The position numbers and the translations under genes were made by a program. The notes under the pieces are model-generated. The model was not told the origin of the DNA. It saw only the letters and a program-made list of their open reading frames with translations, and did not search any database. 50,799 bases of DNA from Bacillota bacterium (GTDB lineage Bacteria; Bacillota; Limnochordia; Limnochordales; ZCTH02-B6), in contig JACDOI010000014.1 in NCBI GenBank assembly GCA_017656145.1, positions 1 through 50,799 of the forward strand, given 5' to 3'. Position 1 is the stretch's first letter, and every line of letters begins with the position of its first letter. This document shows, piece by piece, positions 16,908 through 23,923 of the stretch.

Positions 16908-18047
16908 TTACCGATCCACCTCGCCCATGACGATGTCGATGCTGCCGATGATGGCCACCATGTCCGCCACCAGGTGCCCGACGCCCATGGGGCCCAACAA
17001 CTGGAGGTGGACGAAGCAAGGCGATCGGTAGTGGCAGCGGTACGGCGTGTCCGACCCGTCGCCGACCAGATATACGCCGACCTCGCCGCGAGGCGACTCA
17101 ATGCGGGTGTACACATCGCCGTTGAGCTTCATGCGCCGGGGTACGTCGCCCTGCCACGGCCCACCGGGGATGTCCCGCAGCGCTTGGCGCACGATGCGCA
17201 TGGATTCGTAGAACTCCTGCATGCGCACGACATACCGGGAGTAGACGTCGCCGTCTTCGCCCACGGGGATGCCGAACTCGAATCGATCGTAGACCGAGTA
17301 GGGATGGGCTTTGCGCAGGTCGTGGGGCACTCCGGAACCGCGCAACACCGGTCCACTCGCGCCCCAGGCGATGGCCTGTTCGGCGGTGATGACCCCGATG
17401 CCCTTGGTGCGCGTCTCGAAAATCCGGTTGCCCGTCAGCAAGTCGTGGTATTCCCGGAGTTTCTCCTCAAGTTGCTTCAGGAACCGGTGGACATCGTCCG
17501 CGAACCCATCGTACAGGTCGTTGCGAACTCCGCCGACCCGCAAGTAGTTGTACAGCATGCGGGCTCCGGTGAGTTTCTGGAAGATGTCCAGCAAGTACTC
17601 CCGTTCCCGCCAGGCGTACAGGAAGGCAGTGGTCGCCCCCAGGTCCAGAGCGAACGCACCGAACCAGATCAGGTGACTCGCGATGCGCTGCAGCTCTCCG
17701 ACGATGACGCGGATGTACTCAGCCCGTTCGGGAACTTCTACGCCCAGCAACTTCTCGGCAGCCATGACGTACGCCCACTCGCTCGTGATGGCCGCGAGAT
17801 AGTCGGTCCGGTCGGTGTAAGGGATAACCATCGTTACCGAACGGCGCTCCGCGATCTTTTCGAAGCAGCGATGGAGATAGCCCACGTCCGCGTCGGCGTC
17901 GAGAATGCGCTCCCCGTCCACCTTGAGCATGACCCGCAACACCCCGTGGGTGCTGGGGTGCTGGGGTCCCATGTTCACGAACAATTCGTGTACGGCCGGC
18001 TTCGCCGTCTCCTGCGGGGGCGTGCCGGTCACAGCGGTTTCAGCCAA
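16908..18047 (-). CDS. nuoD: NADH-quinone oxidoreductase subunit D
   Basis: The 49-kDa-type subunit, 379 residues, related to the large subunit of NiFe hydrogenases but without metal-binding cysteines. It forms the quinone-binding pocket with NuoB. Conserved stretches include NMGPQHPSTHGVLR near the N-terminus with the quinone-site histidine, GYLHRCFEKIAE, and PRGEVGVYLVGDG. TTG at 18047 is the likely start because GGGAG lies 9 nt before it and it precedes the conserved region by about 25 residues. Confidence 0.96.
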   Translation of the reverse strand: MAETAVTGTPPQETAKPAVHELFVNMGPQHPSTHGVLRVMLKVDGERILDADADVGYLHRCFEKIAERRSVTMVIPYTDRTDYLAAITSEWAYVMAAEKLLGVEVPERAEYIRVIVGELQRIASHLIWFGAFALDLGATTAFLYAWREREYLLDIFQKLTGARMLYNYLRVGGVRNDLYDGFADDVHRFLKQLEEKLREYHDLLTGNRIFETRTKGIGVITAEQAIAWGASGPVLRGSGVPHDLRKAHPYSVYDRFEFGIPVGEDGDVYSRYVVRMQEFYESMRIVRQALRDIPGGPWQGDVPRRMKLNGDVYTRIESPRGEVGVYLVGDGSDTPYRCHYRSPCFVHLQLLGPMGVGHLVADMVAIIGSIDIVMGEVDR

Positions 18048-18095
18048 ACCCGTTCACTCCCATCGGCCGTTTCCAAGGCCTGGCGAGCACCCGCG

Positions 18096-18605
18096 TCAGC
18101 GGACGACCCGGGGCCGCGGCGGCCGGCGATCGACGTAGTCCTTGCGCAGGGGATGCCCGACCCAGTCTTCCCGCAACAGGATGCGGCGCAGATTGGGATG
18201 CCCGTCGAATACGATGCCCATCAGGTCGAAGGCTTCCCTCTCATGGAAGTCCGCCGTCGGCCAGACCTCGACGACGCTGGGCACCCGGGGGTTGTCCCGG
18301 GGCACGTCGATCTTGACGACGAGTTGCCGGTTTCCTTTGGCGTCGATTCCCATGGACACCAGGTGGTAGACGACCTGGAAGCCTTTTTCCTGGTAATCGA
18401 CGGCGGTGATGGAAGACAAGTAATCAAAACTCAGCCCCGGATGCTCTTTCAGATACCGAAAGAACTCCGGGGACTGGTCGACAGGGATATGGACTTCCAG
18501 CCAGCCGTCCGTTCTAAAGGCCACGTTCGCTTGCGGATAGCGTTCCTGAACCGCCTTGGCTACTGGCTGCAGGCTTTCAGGCATCTCGGCCACTGGCTCG
18601 CTCAC
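18096..18605 (-). CDS. nuoC: NADH-quinone oxidoreductase subunit C
   Basis: The 30-kDa-type peripheral subunit, 169 residues. The family block HEREAFDLMGIVFDGHPNLRR followed by LREDWVGHPLRKDY is intact near the C-terminus. NuoC and NuoD are separate here, unlike the fused NuoCD of E. coli. The start is GTG at 18605, just after the nuoB stop, with GAGAGGGTG as the ribosome-binding site. Confidence 0.96.
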   Translation of the reverse strand: MSEPVAEMPESLQPVAKAVQERYPQANVAFRTDGWLEVHIPVDQSPEFFRYLKEHPGLSFDYLSSITAVDYQEKGFQVVYHLVSMGIDAKGNRQLVVKIDVPRDNPRVPSVVEVWPTADFHEREAFDLMGIVFDGHPNLRRILLREDWVGHPLRKDYVDRRPPRPRVVR

Positions 18606-18611
18606 GCCCGG

Positions 18612-19106
18612 TCACCCTCTCGCCGGTTGCGGGATCTCGATGCCTTCCCGCATGATCTTGTCTTGCAGCAACAGGACCCCGTGCATCAGCGCCTCAGGCC
18701 GGGGCGGGCAACCGGGAACGTAGACGTCCACCGGCACGACTTTATCGACGCCGTCCACGATGTTGTACTCGCCGTGGTACGGCCCGCCGTTGACTGCGCA
18801 ACCGCCCATGGCCAGCACCCACCGGGGCTCTGCCATCTGGTCATAGAGCACCTTGATCCGGTCCGCCATCTTTTCGTTGACGGTCCCCGGCACAATCATG
18901 AGATCGGATTGGCGGGGGGAGGCCCGAAAGATCATGCCGAACCGGTCGAAGTCGTAGCGAGAAGCCCCTGTAGCCATCATTTCAATCGCGCAGCAGGCGA
19001 TGCCGAAGAGCATGTACCACAGGGATGACTTGCGGCTCCAATTGACAAGCCGGCGCAGGCGGGTGGTGATGACGCCAGGCACGGCCTCGTGACTGATCAG
19101 ACCCAC
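18612..19106 (-). CDS. nuoB: NADH-quinone oxidoreductase subunit B (cluster N2)
   Basis: Carries the terminal 4Fe-4S cluster N2, which reduces quinone. Ligands are visible as the tandem CysCys at residues 38-39 ([11 protein letters not shown]), Cys103 (MGGCAVNGG) and Cys133 (VPGCPPRP). I place the start at GTG 19106 because AAGGGGG sits 7 nt upstream. This gives 164 residues and a 10-nt overlap with nuoA. TTG at 19127 would add seven residues. The protein sits at the junction of peripheral and membrane arms. Confidence 0.95.
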   Translation of the reverse strand: MGLISHEAVPGVITTRLRRLVNWSRKSSLWYMLFGIACCAIEMMATGASRYDFDRFGMIFRASPRQSDLMIVPGTVNEKMADRIKVLYDQMAEPRWVLAMGGCAVNGGPYHGEYNIVDGVDKVVPVDVYVPGCPPRPEALMHGVLLLQDKIMREGIEIPQPARG

Positions 19107-19453
19107 CGCAGGACCCCCTTCTTCCAAGCGTATACCAGGCCGTCGACGAGCATCACCAAGAAGATAACCATCAGCACGAAAGCGTACAGGCCCAGATCCC
19201 GCAAGACCACCGACCAGGGGAACAAAAAGACGACCTCGACGTCGAACACGACGAACAGCAGGGCGAAGATGTAGTACCGGATGTTGAATGGAACCTGGCC
19301 TTCGCCGACGGGGACTTCACCGCATTCGTAGGGAGTAAGTTTCTCCGGATACGGGTTGTGGGGGCGCAACAGCCGGCCGAGGGCCATATTCAAGACGACA
19401 AAGCCGGCGCCTACTAGAAGAAAGATGAGAACATCGGTATATGCCTGAAGCAC
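19097..19453 (-). CDS. nuoA: NADH-quinone oxidoreductase subunit A
   Basis: The first gene of the complex I operon encodes a 118-residue membrane subunit with three helices. The loop [13 protein letters not shown] contains the conserved cysteine that lies near the quinone site, and [18 protein letters not shown] carries the conserved acidic residues of the second helix. GTG at 19453 is preferred to the ATG at 19477 because GGAGGG lies exactly 7 nt upstream of it. Transcription should start near 19559. Confidence 0.94.
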   Translation of the reverse strand: MLQAYTDVLIFLLVGAGFVVLNMALGRLLRPHNPYPEKLTPYECGEVPVGEGQVPFNIRYYIFALLFVVFDVEVVFLFPWSVVLRDLGLYAFVLMVIFLVMLVDGLVYAWKKGVLRWV

Positions 19454-19557
19454 GTCCGCTCCCTCCCCGCGCGGCATTAGCTCCCGCGTTCACAAACTGC
19501 GACCGAACTACCCCATCACTGCGGCGGGGACGCGGCGCGCCTTTCGCGGCCCGCTTC

Positions 19558-19584
19558 CACCGGCCATTATACGGTTGGCCGGTG
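19558..19584. promoter_or_regulatory. perfect 9-bp inverted repeat over the nuo -10 region (candidate operator)
   Basis: CACCGGCCA (19558-19566) and TGGCCGGTG (19576-19584) are perfect inverted copies separated by 9 nt. The dyad spans the -10 hexamer, part of the spacer and the expected transcription start of nuo. A DNA-binding regulator bound here would block the promoter; the regulator is unknown. It could also act as an mRNA leader element only in part, because the start point lies within it. Confidence 0.5.
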
Positions 19585-19595
19585 CGGCATGTCAA
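19566..19595 (-). promoter_or_regulatory. sigma-A-type promoter of the nuo operon
   Basis: On the minus strand TTGACA (19595-19590) and TATAAT (19571-19566) are both perfect and separated by 18 nt. The leader to nuoA would be about 105 nt. This is the strongest predicted promoter in the window. Confidence 0.85.
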
Positions 19596-19635
19596 GGCAG
19601 AGGCCGCAACAGCGCATCGAGTCGCAGTTGCGCGC

Positions 19636-20514
19636 TCAGTTCGCCGGCAGGAGCATGGGCAGCGCCTGGGGCTTGAGTTCAAAGGTAGCGGGTAAGTGAC
19701 CGATAAGCTCTCCGTCGGCCTGGATGGCCAATTCGGCCGGGCCGTCTACCGTCACCGAGCGGGCCCGGGCGTAGGTCACCTTCGGGTGGCGCAGATGAGC
19801 GCCGGTAAACACCCTCGGCAGGGTCAACAGCGTGTCGATCTTTCCCATGTCGCCGACGATGCAGACGTCGAAGCGGCCGTCCTGGAAGTCGGCTTCCGGG
19901 CAAATCATCATGCCGCCCGCGTAGTATCGGCCGTTGCCGACGGCCAAAAGCAAGCTGGTCACCTCGTGAGTCACGCCATCGAGCGCGATGGTGAACCGGG
20001 CGTTTTCGTACGAGAACAGCGTCTGGAAAACGGCAATGACGTACGGAATCGCGCCTCCCCGCCGGACTCCGTACCGGTTCACCCGGGCGGCCACCTGCGC
20101 GTCGAAACCGGCTCCGGCCACGTTACAGAACAAGCGCCCGTTCACCGCCCCGACGTCCACCCGGCGCACGCGGCCCGCCATCACCACGTCCAGCGCGGCC
20201 AGGGGCGAGCGGGGCAATCCGGCCGTGCGAGGGAAATCCACGCCGGTGCCAAGAGGGATGAATCCCACGGGTGTGTCGCCCGCGCCGACGCCGTTCACCA
20301 CCTCATTGAAGGTGCCGTCGCCGCCGACGGCCACCACTGCAGTAAAGCCGTCCCTCGCGGCTTTTTGGGCGAGGACGGACCCGTGTCCCGGGCCTTCGGT
20401 GAAAAACGCCTGCCACTCGACCCGGCGCTCCTTGAGCACAGCTTCCAACACGGACCATCCCTTGCGGGCCCGCCCGGCGCCCGCCACCGGGTTGACGATA
20501 AACGCCAGCCGCAC
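19636..20514 (-). CDS. diacylglycerol/lipid kinase family protein
   Basis: A 292-residue enzyme of the DagK/YegS lipid kinase family, which transfers phosphate from ATP to diacylglycerol or a related lipid. The VNPVAGAGRA nucleotide-binding segment is near the N-terminus. GGDGTFNEVVNG lies near residue 70, and LGTGVDFPRTAGLP takes the place of the usual GTxNDFAR motif. GTG at 20514 (MRLAFIVNPV) is chosen because GGGAGA lies upstream and the 32-residue upstream extension is low-complexity. The stop is 41 bp before the nuo -35 element, so the two can be transcribed separately. Confidence 0.88.
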   Translation of the reverse strand: MRLAFIVNPVAGAGRARKGWSVLEAVLKERRVEWQAFFTEGPGHGSVLAQKAARDGFTAVVAVGGDGTFNEVVNGVGAGDTPVGFIPLGTGVDFPRTAGLPRSPLAALDVVMAGRVRRVDVGAVNGRLFCNVAGAGFDAQVAARVNRYGVRRGGAIPYVIAVFQTLFSYENARFTIALDGVTHEVTSLLLAVGNGRYYAGGMMICPEADFQDGRFDVCIVGDMGKIDTLLTLPRVFTGAHLRHPKVTYARARSVTVDGPAELAIQADGELIGHLPATFELKPQALPMLLPAN

Positions 20515-20817
20515 CGGCTGCTCTCCCTTCCTGGGCAAACTTCCCGGGCAGGCCGCCGCAAGCAACCGTTGCCTGCGGCATGCCTGGCCGCAAAACCTTC
20601 GGCTCGGCACATTCCACGCGCGCGCCGCCCTTTCCTCCGCTGCGCCGCCAAGGCTTCAGCGGCCAGGGTTTCCAGCGTTTCCGAAGCGATTCGAGCATCG
20701 CAATATGTTATAATTTGCGCTGCGTTCCCCCGGCTGCCGTATGATTCGGGGCTGGGACTCAGCGGACCGTCATGAGGGTCCGGGTTGGCGGCCTTGCCCG
20801 AGGAAAGGGGAGCGAGC
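20515..20817. other. divergent intergenic region between the lipid kinase and the FtsH-like operon
   Basis: This region holds an A+T-rich core at about 20699-20719 with the plus-strand promoter described separately. No convincing minus-strand promoter for the kinase, RNA gene or small ORF was found. Confidence 0.4.
20699..20719 (+). promoter_or_regulatory. extended -10 promoter with overlapping dyad upstream of the FtsH-like operon
   Basis: TATAAT at 20709-20714 is preceded by TGT, making an extended -10. No good -35 hexamer lies at the right distance. The inverted half sites CGCAA (20699-20703) and TTGCG (20715-20719) flank the -10 symmetrically (11-nt spacing), so a regulator could bind here. 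The start near 20721 leaves a leader of about 97 nt. Confidence 0.5.
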
Positions 20818-21381
20818 GTGACGTTTCGCGGCTATCGGATTCATATCATTGCGGCGGCCTTCGCCGTATGTCTAGTTCTGGGGCTGGGAGTCCAGAGGGT
20901 TGTCCACAGCTACTGGGTGATGGAGCCCATGATGCGGGATTTCCGCGCCCTCCCGGGCGTGTCCGGCGTCTCTCTGGAGTCGAGGGGAGATCGCGCGGAT
21001 GTGGTCCTCGTTGTGGAAACGATTCAGGAAGTGAACGATCCGTCCCGGTTGCGGTCCCGGGCAGAATCGGTAGCTCAGGCGCACCTTGGAACCCGGTTCG
21101 GCCGGGTTGTGTTTCGGGACCGCCGTACAGGGGCGCTGACCGAAGCGTACCACCGGCTCCACCTGCTTGTGCATGAGGCAGCGGTCACCGGACGGTTGAC
21201 CGCCATGGCCGGCCAGATGGACCGGATGGCCCCGGACCTGGGGCTCGACGACTGGCGGCTGTTCGTCGATGAGCGATTCATCTACGTGTACCTCGCCGCT
21301 GGGGACGGGCACCTGTATGAGTTGGTCCCGTGGACCCGGGCAGCTGCGGGAGAGGGCGAAGGAGGTGCCGGAACATCGTGA
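20818..21381 (+). CDS. single-pass membrane protein of unknown function, coupled to an FtsH-like protease
   Basis: Family not recognised. The 187-residue product has one N-terminal membrane segment (about residues 8-28, IHIIAAAFAVCLVLGLGVQRVV) and about 155 residues predicted outside the cytoplasm. GTG at 20818 is preceded by GAGGAAAGGGGAG. Its stop overlaps the GTG of the next gene (GTGA), so the two proteins are probably made in step and may work together. The size and topology resemble the extracytoplasmic N-terminal part that its neighbour lacks. That the pair forms a two-piece FtsH is my inference. Most of the domain alternates charged and beta-prone stretches, with no cysteine pair or known catalytic motif. 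Confidence 0.75.
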   Translation: MTFRGYRIHIIAAAFAVCLVLGLGVQRVVHSYWVMEPMMRDFRALPGVSGVSLESRGDRADVVLVVETIQEVNDPSRLRSRAESVAQAHLGTRFGRVVFRDRRTGALTEAYHRLHLLVHEAAVTGRLTAMAGQMDRMAPDLGLDDWRLFVDERFIYVYLAAGDGHLYELVPWTRAAAGEGEGGAGTS

Positions 21382-22889
21382 AGGAGGTTCTCGTCGGGCT
21401 GGCGGCAGCCGTGGTCGTGCTGCTTGCCGCCAACGGGGTGGCCGTGACCCCGTTTCTCCTGCTCGGTCTTATCGCCGGGATGGTGTGGATGCTCGCGGAA
21501 GGGCGCAGCGCCGGCTGGCGATTCGAGGTAGTGGAAGCGCCCGCCCCGGGGAGCGGTCATGCCCCGGTGACGTTTGACGACGTCGGCGGGCAGGAAGTGC
21601 CCAAGCGGGAGCTCATGGAAGCGCTGGAATTCGTCCGGAAAGCCGAGAAGGTCGCGAGGCTGGGCATCCGGCCGCTTAAGGGGATCTTGCTGGCCGGACC
21701 TCCGGGAACCGGCAAGACGTTGATGGCCAAAGCCGCGGCCCACTACACCGATTCGGTCTTTTTGTCCGTTTCTGGGTCTCAATTCGTTGAGATGTACGCC
21801 GGAATCGGTGCCCAGCGAGTCCGAAAGCTGTTCCGGGACGCCCGGGAGCTAGCCCGCCGCCAGGGCAAGGACAGCGCGATGATCTTCATCGACGAAATCG
21901 AAGTGCTGGGAGGACGCAGGGGACAGCACGCCGGCCATGTGGAGTACGATCAGACGTTGAACCAGCTATTGGTCGAGATGGACGGGCTAACACAGAGCGA
22001 TCCCGTGCGCGTTCTCGTCATTGGTGCCACGAACCGGGCGGATCTGCTGGATCCGGCGCTTTTACGGCCCGGGCGCTTCGACCGGATTGTCCAGGTCGAC
22101 CTGCCCGACCGGGAGGGGCGCCTTCATATCCTGAAAATCCACGCTCGGGGAAAGCCCCTGGCCGACGATGTCGATCTGGAGGCCGTAGCCCGGGACACGT
22201 TCGGATTTTCCGGCGCGCACCTGGAAAACCTGCTCAACGAGGCGGCCATCTTGGCCATGCGGGCGGGGCGCGAGCGGATAGGCGCTCAGGAGATCCGGGA
22301 TGCCATCGACAAAGTCATGATGGGGGAACGGCTGGACCGAAAGCCTCGGCGGGAAGAGCTGTGGAGGGTTTCTTGCCACGAGATGGGCCACGCCCTGGTC
22401 GCGGAACTGGTACGCCCGGGCGCGGTCGCCTCGGTGACCGTCACTTCCCGGGGCCGGGCTCTCGGCTATATGCGGCAAACGCCGGTCGACGATCAATACC
22501 TCTACACCAGGGATGAGCTGCTCGGCCAGGTGGCCGTCTGCCTCGGGGGTGCGGTGGCCGAGGAGATCGTCTTCGGCGGCCGCAGCACAGGCTCGGCCGC
22601 TGACTTCGAACAGGCCGCGCAGCTGGCGGAGCGCATCGTGCACGCGGGGCTCTCCAATCTCGGCATCGTGCACCGGGAGCGGTTGTCACCCGCGGCTTTG
22701 CATGAGGAGATCCAGCGCATCCTTCGACAGGAGGAGCAACGGGTCCGGGAACTGCTCTCGGACCGGCAGACCGTGTTGAAGGAGCTGGCCCGGAAGCTCT
22801 TGGAAGACGAAGTCGTGCCGGGCGACGAGCTCCGGGACCGGCTCAGCCGGAGCGGGTTCGAGCCGGCGTCGCTGGCGGCGGGTTCTTGA
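21378..22889 (+). CDS. FtsH-like AAA+ zinc metalloprotease, short form without extracytoplasmic domain
   Basis: An ATP-driven membrane protease, 503 residues against about 600-650 for classical FtsH. Residues 1-40 form a tight hydrophobic hairpin (VGLAAAVVVLLAANG, then FLLLGLIAGMVWML) with almost no external loop. Then follow Walker A GPPGTGKT (near 108), the pore loop SQFVEMYAGIGAQRVR, Walker B MIFIDEIE (168), the second region of homology with the arginine finger (NRADLLDPALLRPGRFDR), the zinc site HEMGH (334-338) and the third ligand Asp409 in STGSAADFEQA. All catalytic parts are therefore intact. GTG at 21378 has GGAGGTG upstream inside the preceding gene. Its 3' end overlaps the convergent lgt by 47 bp. 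Confidence 0.92.
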   Translation: MKEVLVGLAAAVVVLLAANGVAVTPFLLLGLIAGMVWMLAEGRSAGWRFEVVEAPAPGSGHAPVTFDDVGGQEVPKRELMEALEFVRKAEKVARLGIRPLKGILLAGPPGTGKTLMAKAAAHYTDSVFLSVSGSQFVEMYAGIGAQRVRKLFRDARELARRQGKDSAMIFIDEIEVLGGRRGQHAGHVEYDQTLNQLLVEMDGLTQSDPVRVLVIGATNRADLLDPALLRPGRFDRIVQVDLPDREGRLHILKIHARGKPLADDVDLEAVARDTFGFSGAHLENLLNEAAILAMRAGRERIGAQEIRDAIDKVMMGERLDRKPRREELWRVSCHEMGHALVAELVRPGAVASVTVTSRGRALGYMRQTPVDDQYLYTRDELLGQVAVCLGGAVAEEIVFGGRSTGSAADFEQAAQLAERIVHAGLSNLGIVHRERLSPAALHEEIQRILRQEEQRVRELLSDRQTVLKELARKLLEDEVVPGDELRDRLSRSGFEPASLAAGS

Positions 22890-23745
22890 GAGGGCGGCCG
22901 CTGCGGAAGGGGAGCCAGAGGAGGCACAGGGCCACAAGCCCCAGGCTCACCAGCTGTGCCAGAGTCAAACCTAGCGCCGCGGGAACGCCGATGCGGAAAA
23001 ACTCGACCCAGAATCGGCCGGCGGAGTAGGCCGCAACGTAGAGAAACAAGACGTCGCCCTCCCGCGCCGCGGGACGCCGCCGGTACCACAGGATCAGTCC
23101 GAAGACGGCCAAATTCCACAGCGATTCGTACAGGAACGTGGGATGGAAGAACGACTCGTCGGCCCACTGGGGCGGTCGGAACTCGGGCGCGACATACATT
23201 TTCCACGGGACATCCGTTGGATAACCGAACAGCTCCTGGTTGAAAAAGTTTCCCCATCGGCCGATGGCCTGCCCGAGGGGAAGGGCGGGAAACACAACGT
23301 CCGCGAAGGTCAGGAACGGTGTGCGGATGCGCCGGGCAAACACCGCCGTCGCGGCGAGGCCTCCGGCGATTACGCCGTGCATGGAAAGGCCGCCTTCCCA
23401 CACCGCGACTATGCGCAACGGTTCGGCCAAGTACGCGCTTAGGTTTTGGACGACGTACGCCAGCCGGGCGCCGGCAAACCCGCTTGCGCCCGCCAGGAGG
23501 GCAAAGTCGTACAGCCGTTCCGGATCGATTCCCTTGCGCCGGGCTTCCGCCGCGGCGACGCGGAAGCCGGGAATGAACGACATCGCGATGAGGAATCCGT
23601 ACCACCGCACCTGCACCGGCCCCACCCGAAGCAGAACCGGGTCAATGGACCGCTGGCCGAGAAAGTACGGCCGGCACCAAACAACCAGCGCGAAAGCCAG
23701 CACTCCGCTTGCTGCGGCATACATCCAGAAGCGGTTGCGAGAAAT
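22843..23745 (-). CDS. lgt: prolipoprotein diacylglyceryl transferase
   Basis: Transfers diacylglycerol from phosphatidylglycerol to the lipobox cysteine of prolipoproteins, in the cytoplasmic membrane. Family motifs are IDPVLLRVGPVQVRWYGFLIA, a GGLSMHGVIAGG segment, and the Lgt signature GRWGNFFNQELFG near residue 162. The start is unusual. An excellent ribosome-binding site, GGGAGGTG, ends 9 nt before ATT at 23745, and the first ATG is 30 nt from it at 23724. I list the ATT start, which gives 300 residues. Upstream in-frame extension to 23829 is possible. An extra N-terminal hydrophobic segment (MYAAASGVLAFALVVWC) precedes the canonical first helix. The 3' end overlaps the convergent FtsH-like gene. 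Confidence 0.9.
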   Translation of the reverse strand: MSRNRFWMYAAASGVLAFALVVWCRPYFLGQRSIDPVLLRVGPVQVRWYGFLIAMSFIPGFRVAAAEARRKGIDPERLYDFALLAGASGFAGARLAYVVQNLSAYLAEPLRIVAVWEGGLSMHGVIAGGLAATAVFARRIRTPFLTFADVVFPALPLGQAIGRWGNFFNQELFGYPTDVPWKMYVAPEFRPPQWADESFFHPTFLYESLWNLAVFGLILWYRRRPAAREGDVLFLYVAAYSAGRFWVEFFRIGVPAALGLTLAQLVSLGLVALCLLWLPFRSGRPLKNPPPATPARTRSG

Positions 23746-23759
23746 CGCTTGGCACCTCC
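23745..23759 (-). promoter_or_regulatory. ribosome-binding site pointing to an ATT start for lgt
   Basis: On the minus strand GGGAGGTG (core at 23759-23755) is followed after 9 nt by ATT at 23745. No ATG, GTG or TTG lies within normal reach. ATT is a rare but real start codon, known best from infC. Confidence 0.45.
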
Positions 23760-23847
23760 CACCGTCAAGCGGCCCGGACAAGGCCCGCACGCCGGCCCGG
23801 CCTTCCGCGGGCGTCGCTTGCGGGAACACATTCGGCCCAAAGGCAAG

Positions 23848-23876
23848 TTCCCCTTGTCCGCCGCATCAGGTATCAT
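23848..23876 (+). promoter_or_regulatory. candidate promoter of the cinA-thpR-recA-recX operon
   Basis: TATCAT at 23871-23876 is a good -10. The matching -35 position (23848-23853) reads TTCCCC, which is poor. The same TATCAT followed by a (G)GTTCAGT block appears at the lysA promoter. Transcription would begin near 23883, supporting the GTG start at 23924. Confidence 0.4.
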
Positions 23877-23923
23877 GTTCAGTGTCGGAACGGGCCAAAT
23901 CCGGCGCTGCGGGGGTGGACGGC

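Noticed and set aside
16560-19028. Very long open frame (822 codons) on the plus strand antisense to nuoH, nuoD and nuoC
   Set aside because: The minus strand encodes three unmistakable complex I subunits. High G+C leaves the antisense frame open. Its product is His/Arg/Asp-rich with no family resemblance and no ribosome-binding site.
23240-23923. In-frame N-terminal extension of cinA over the lgt gene
   Set aside because: It would lie antisense to lgt, has no conserved residues, and the predicted promoter lies downstream of it at 23848-23876.
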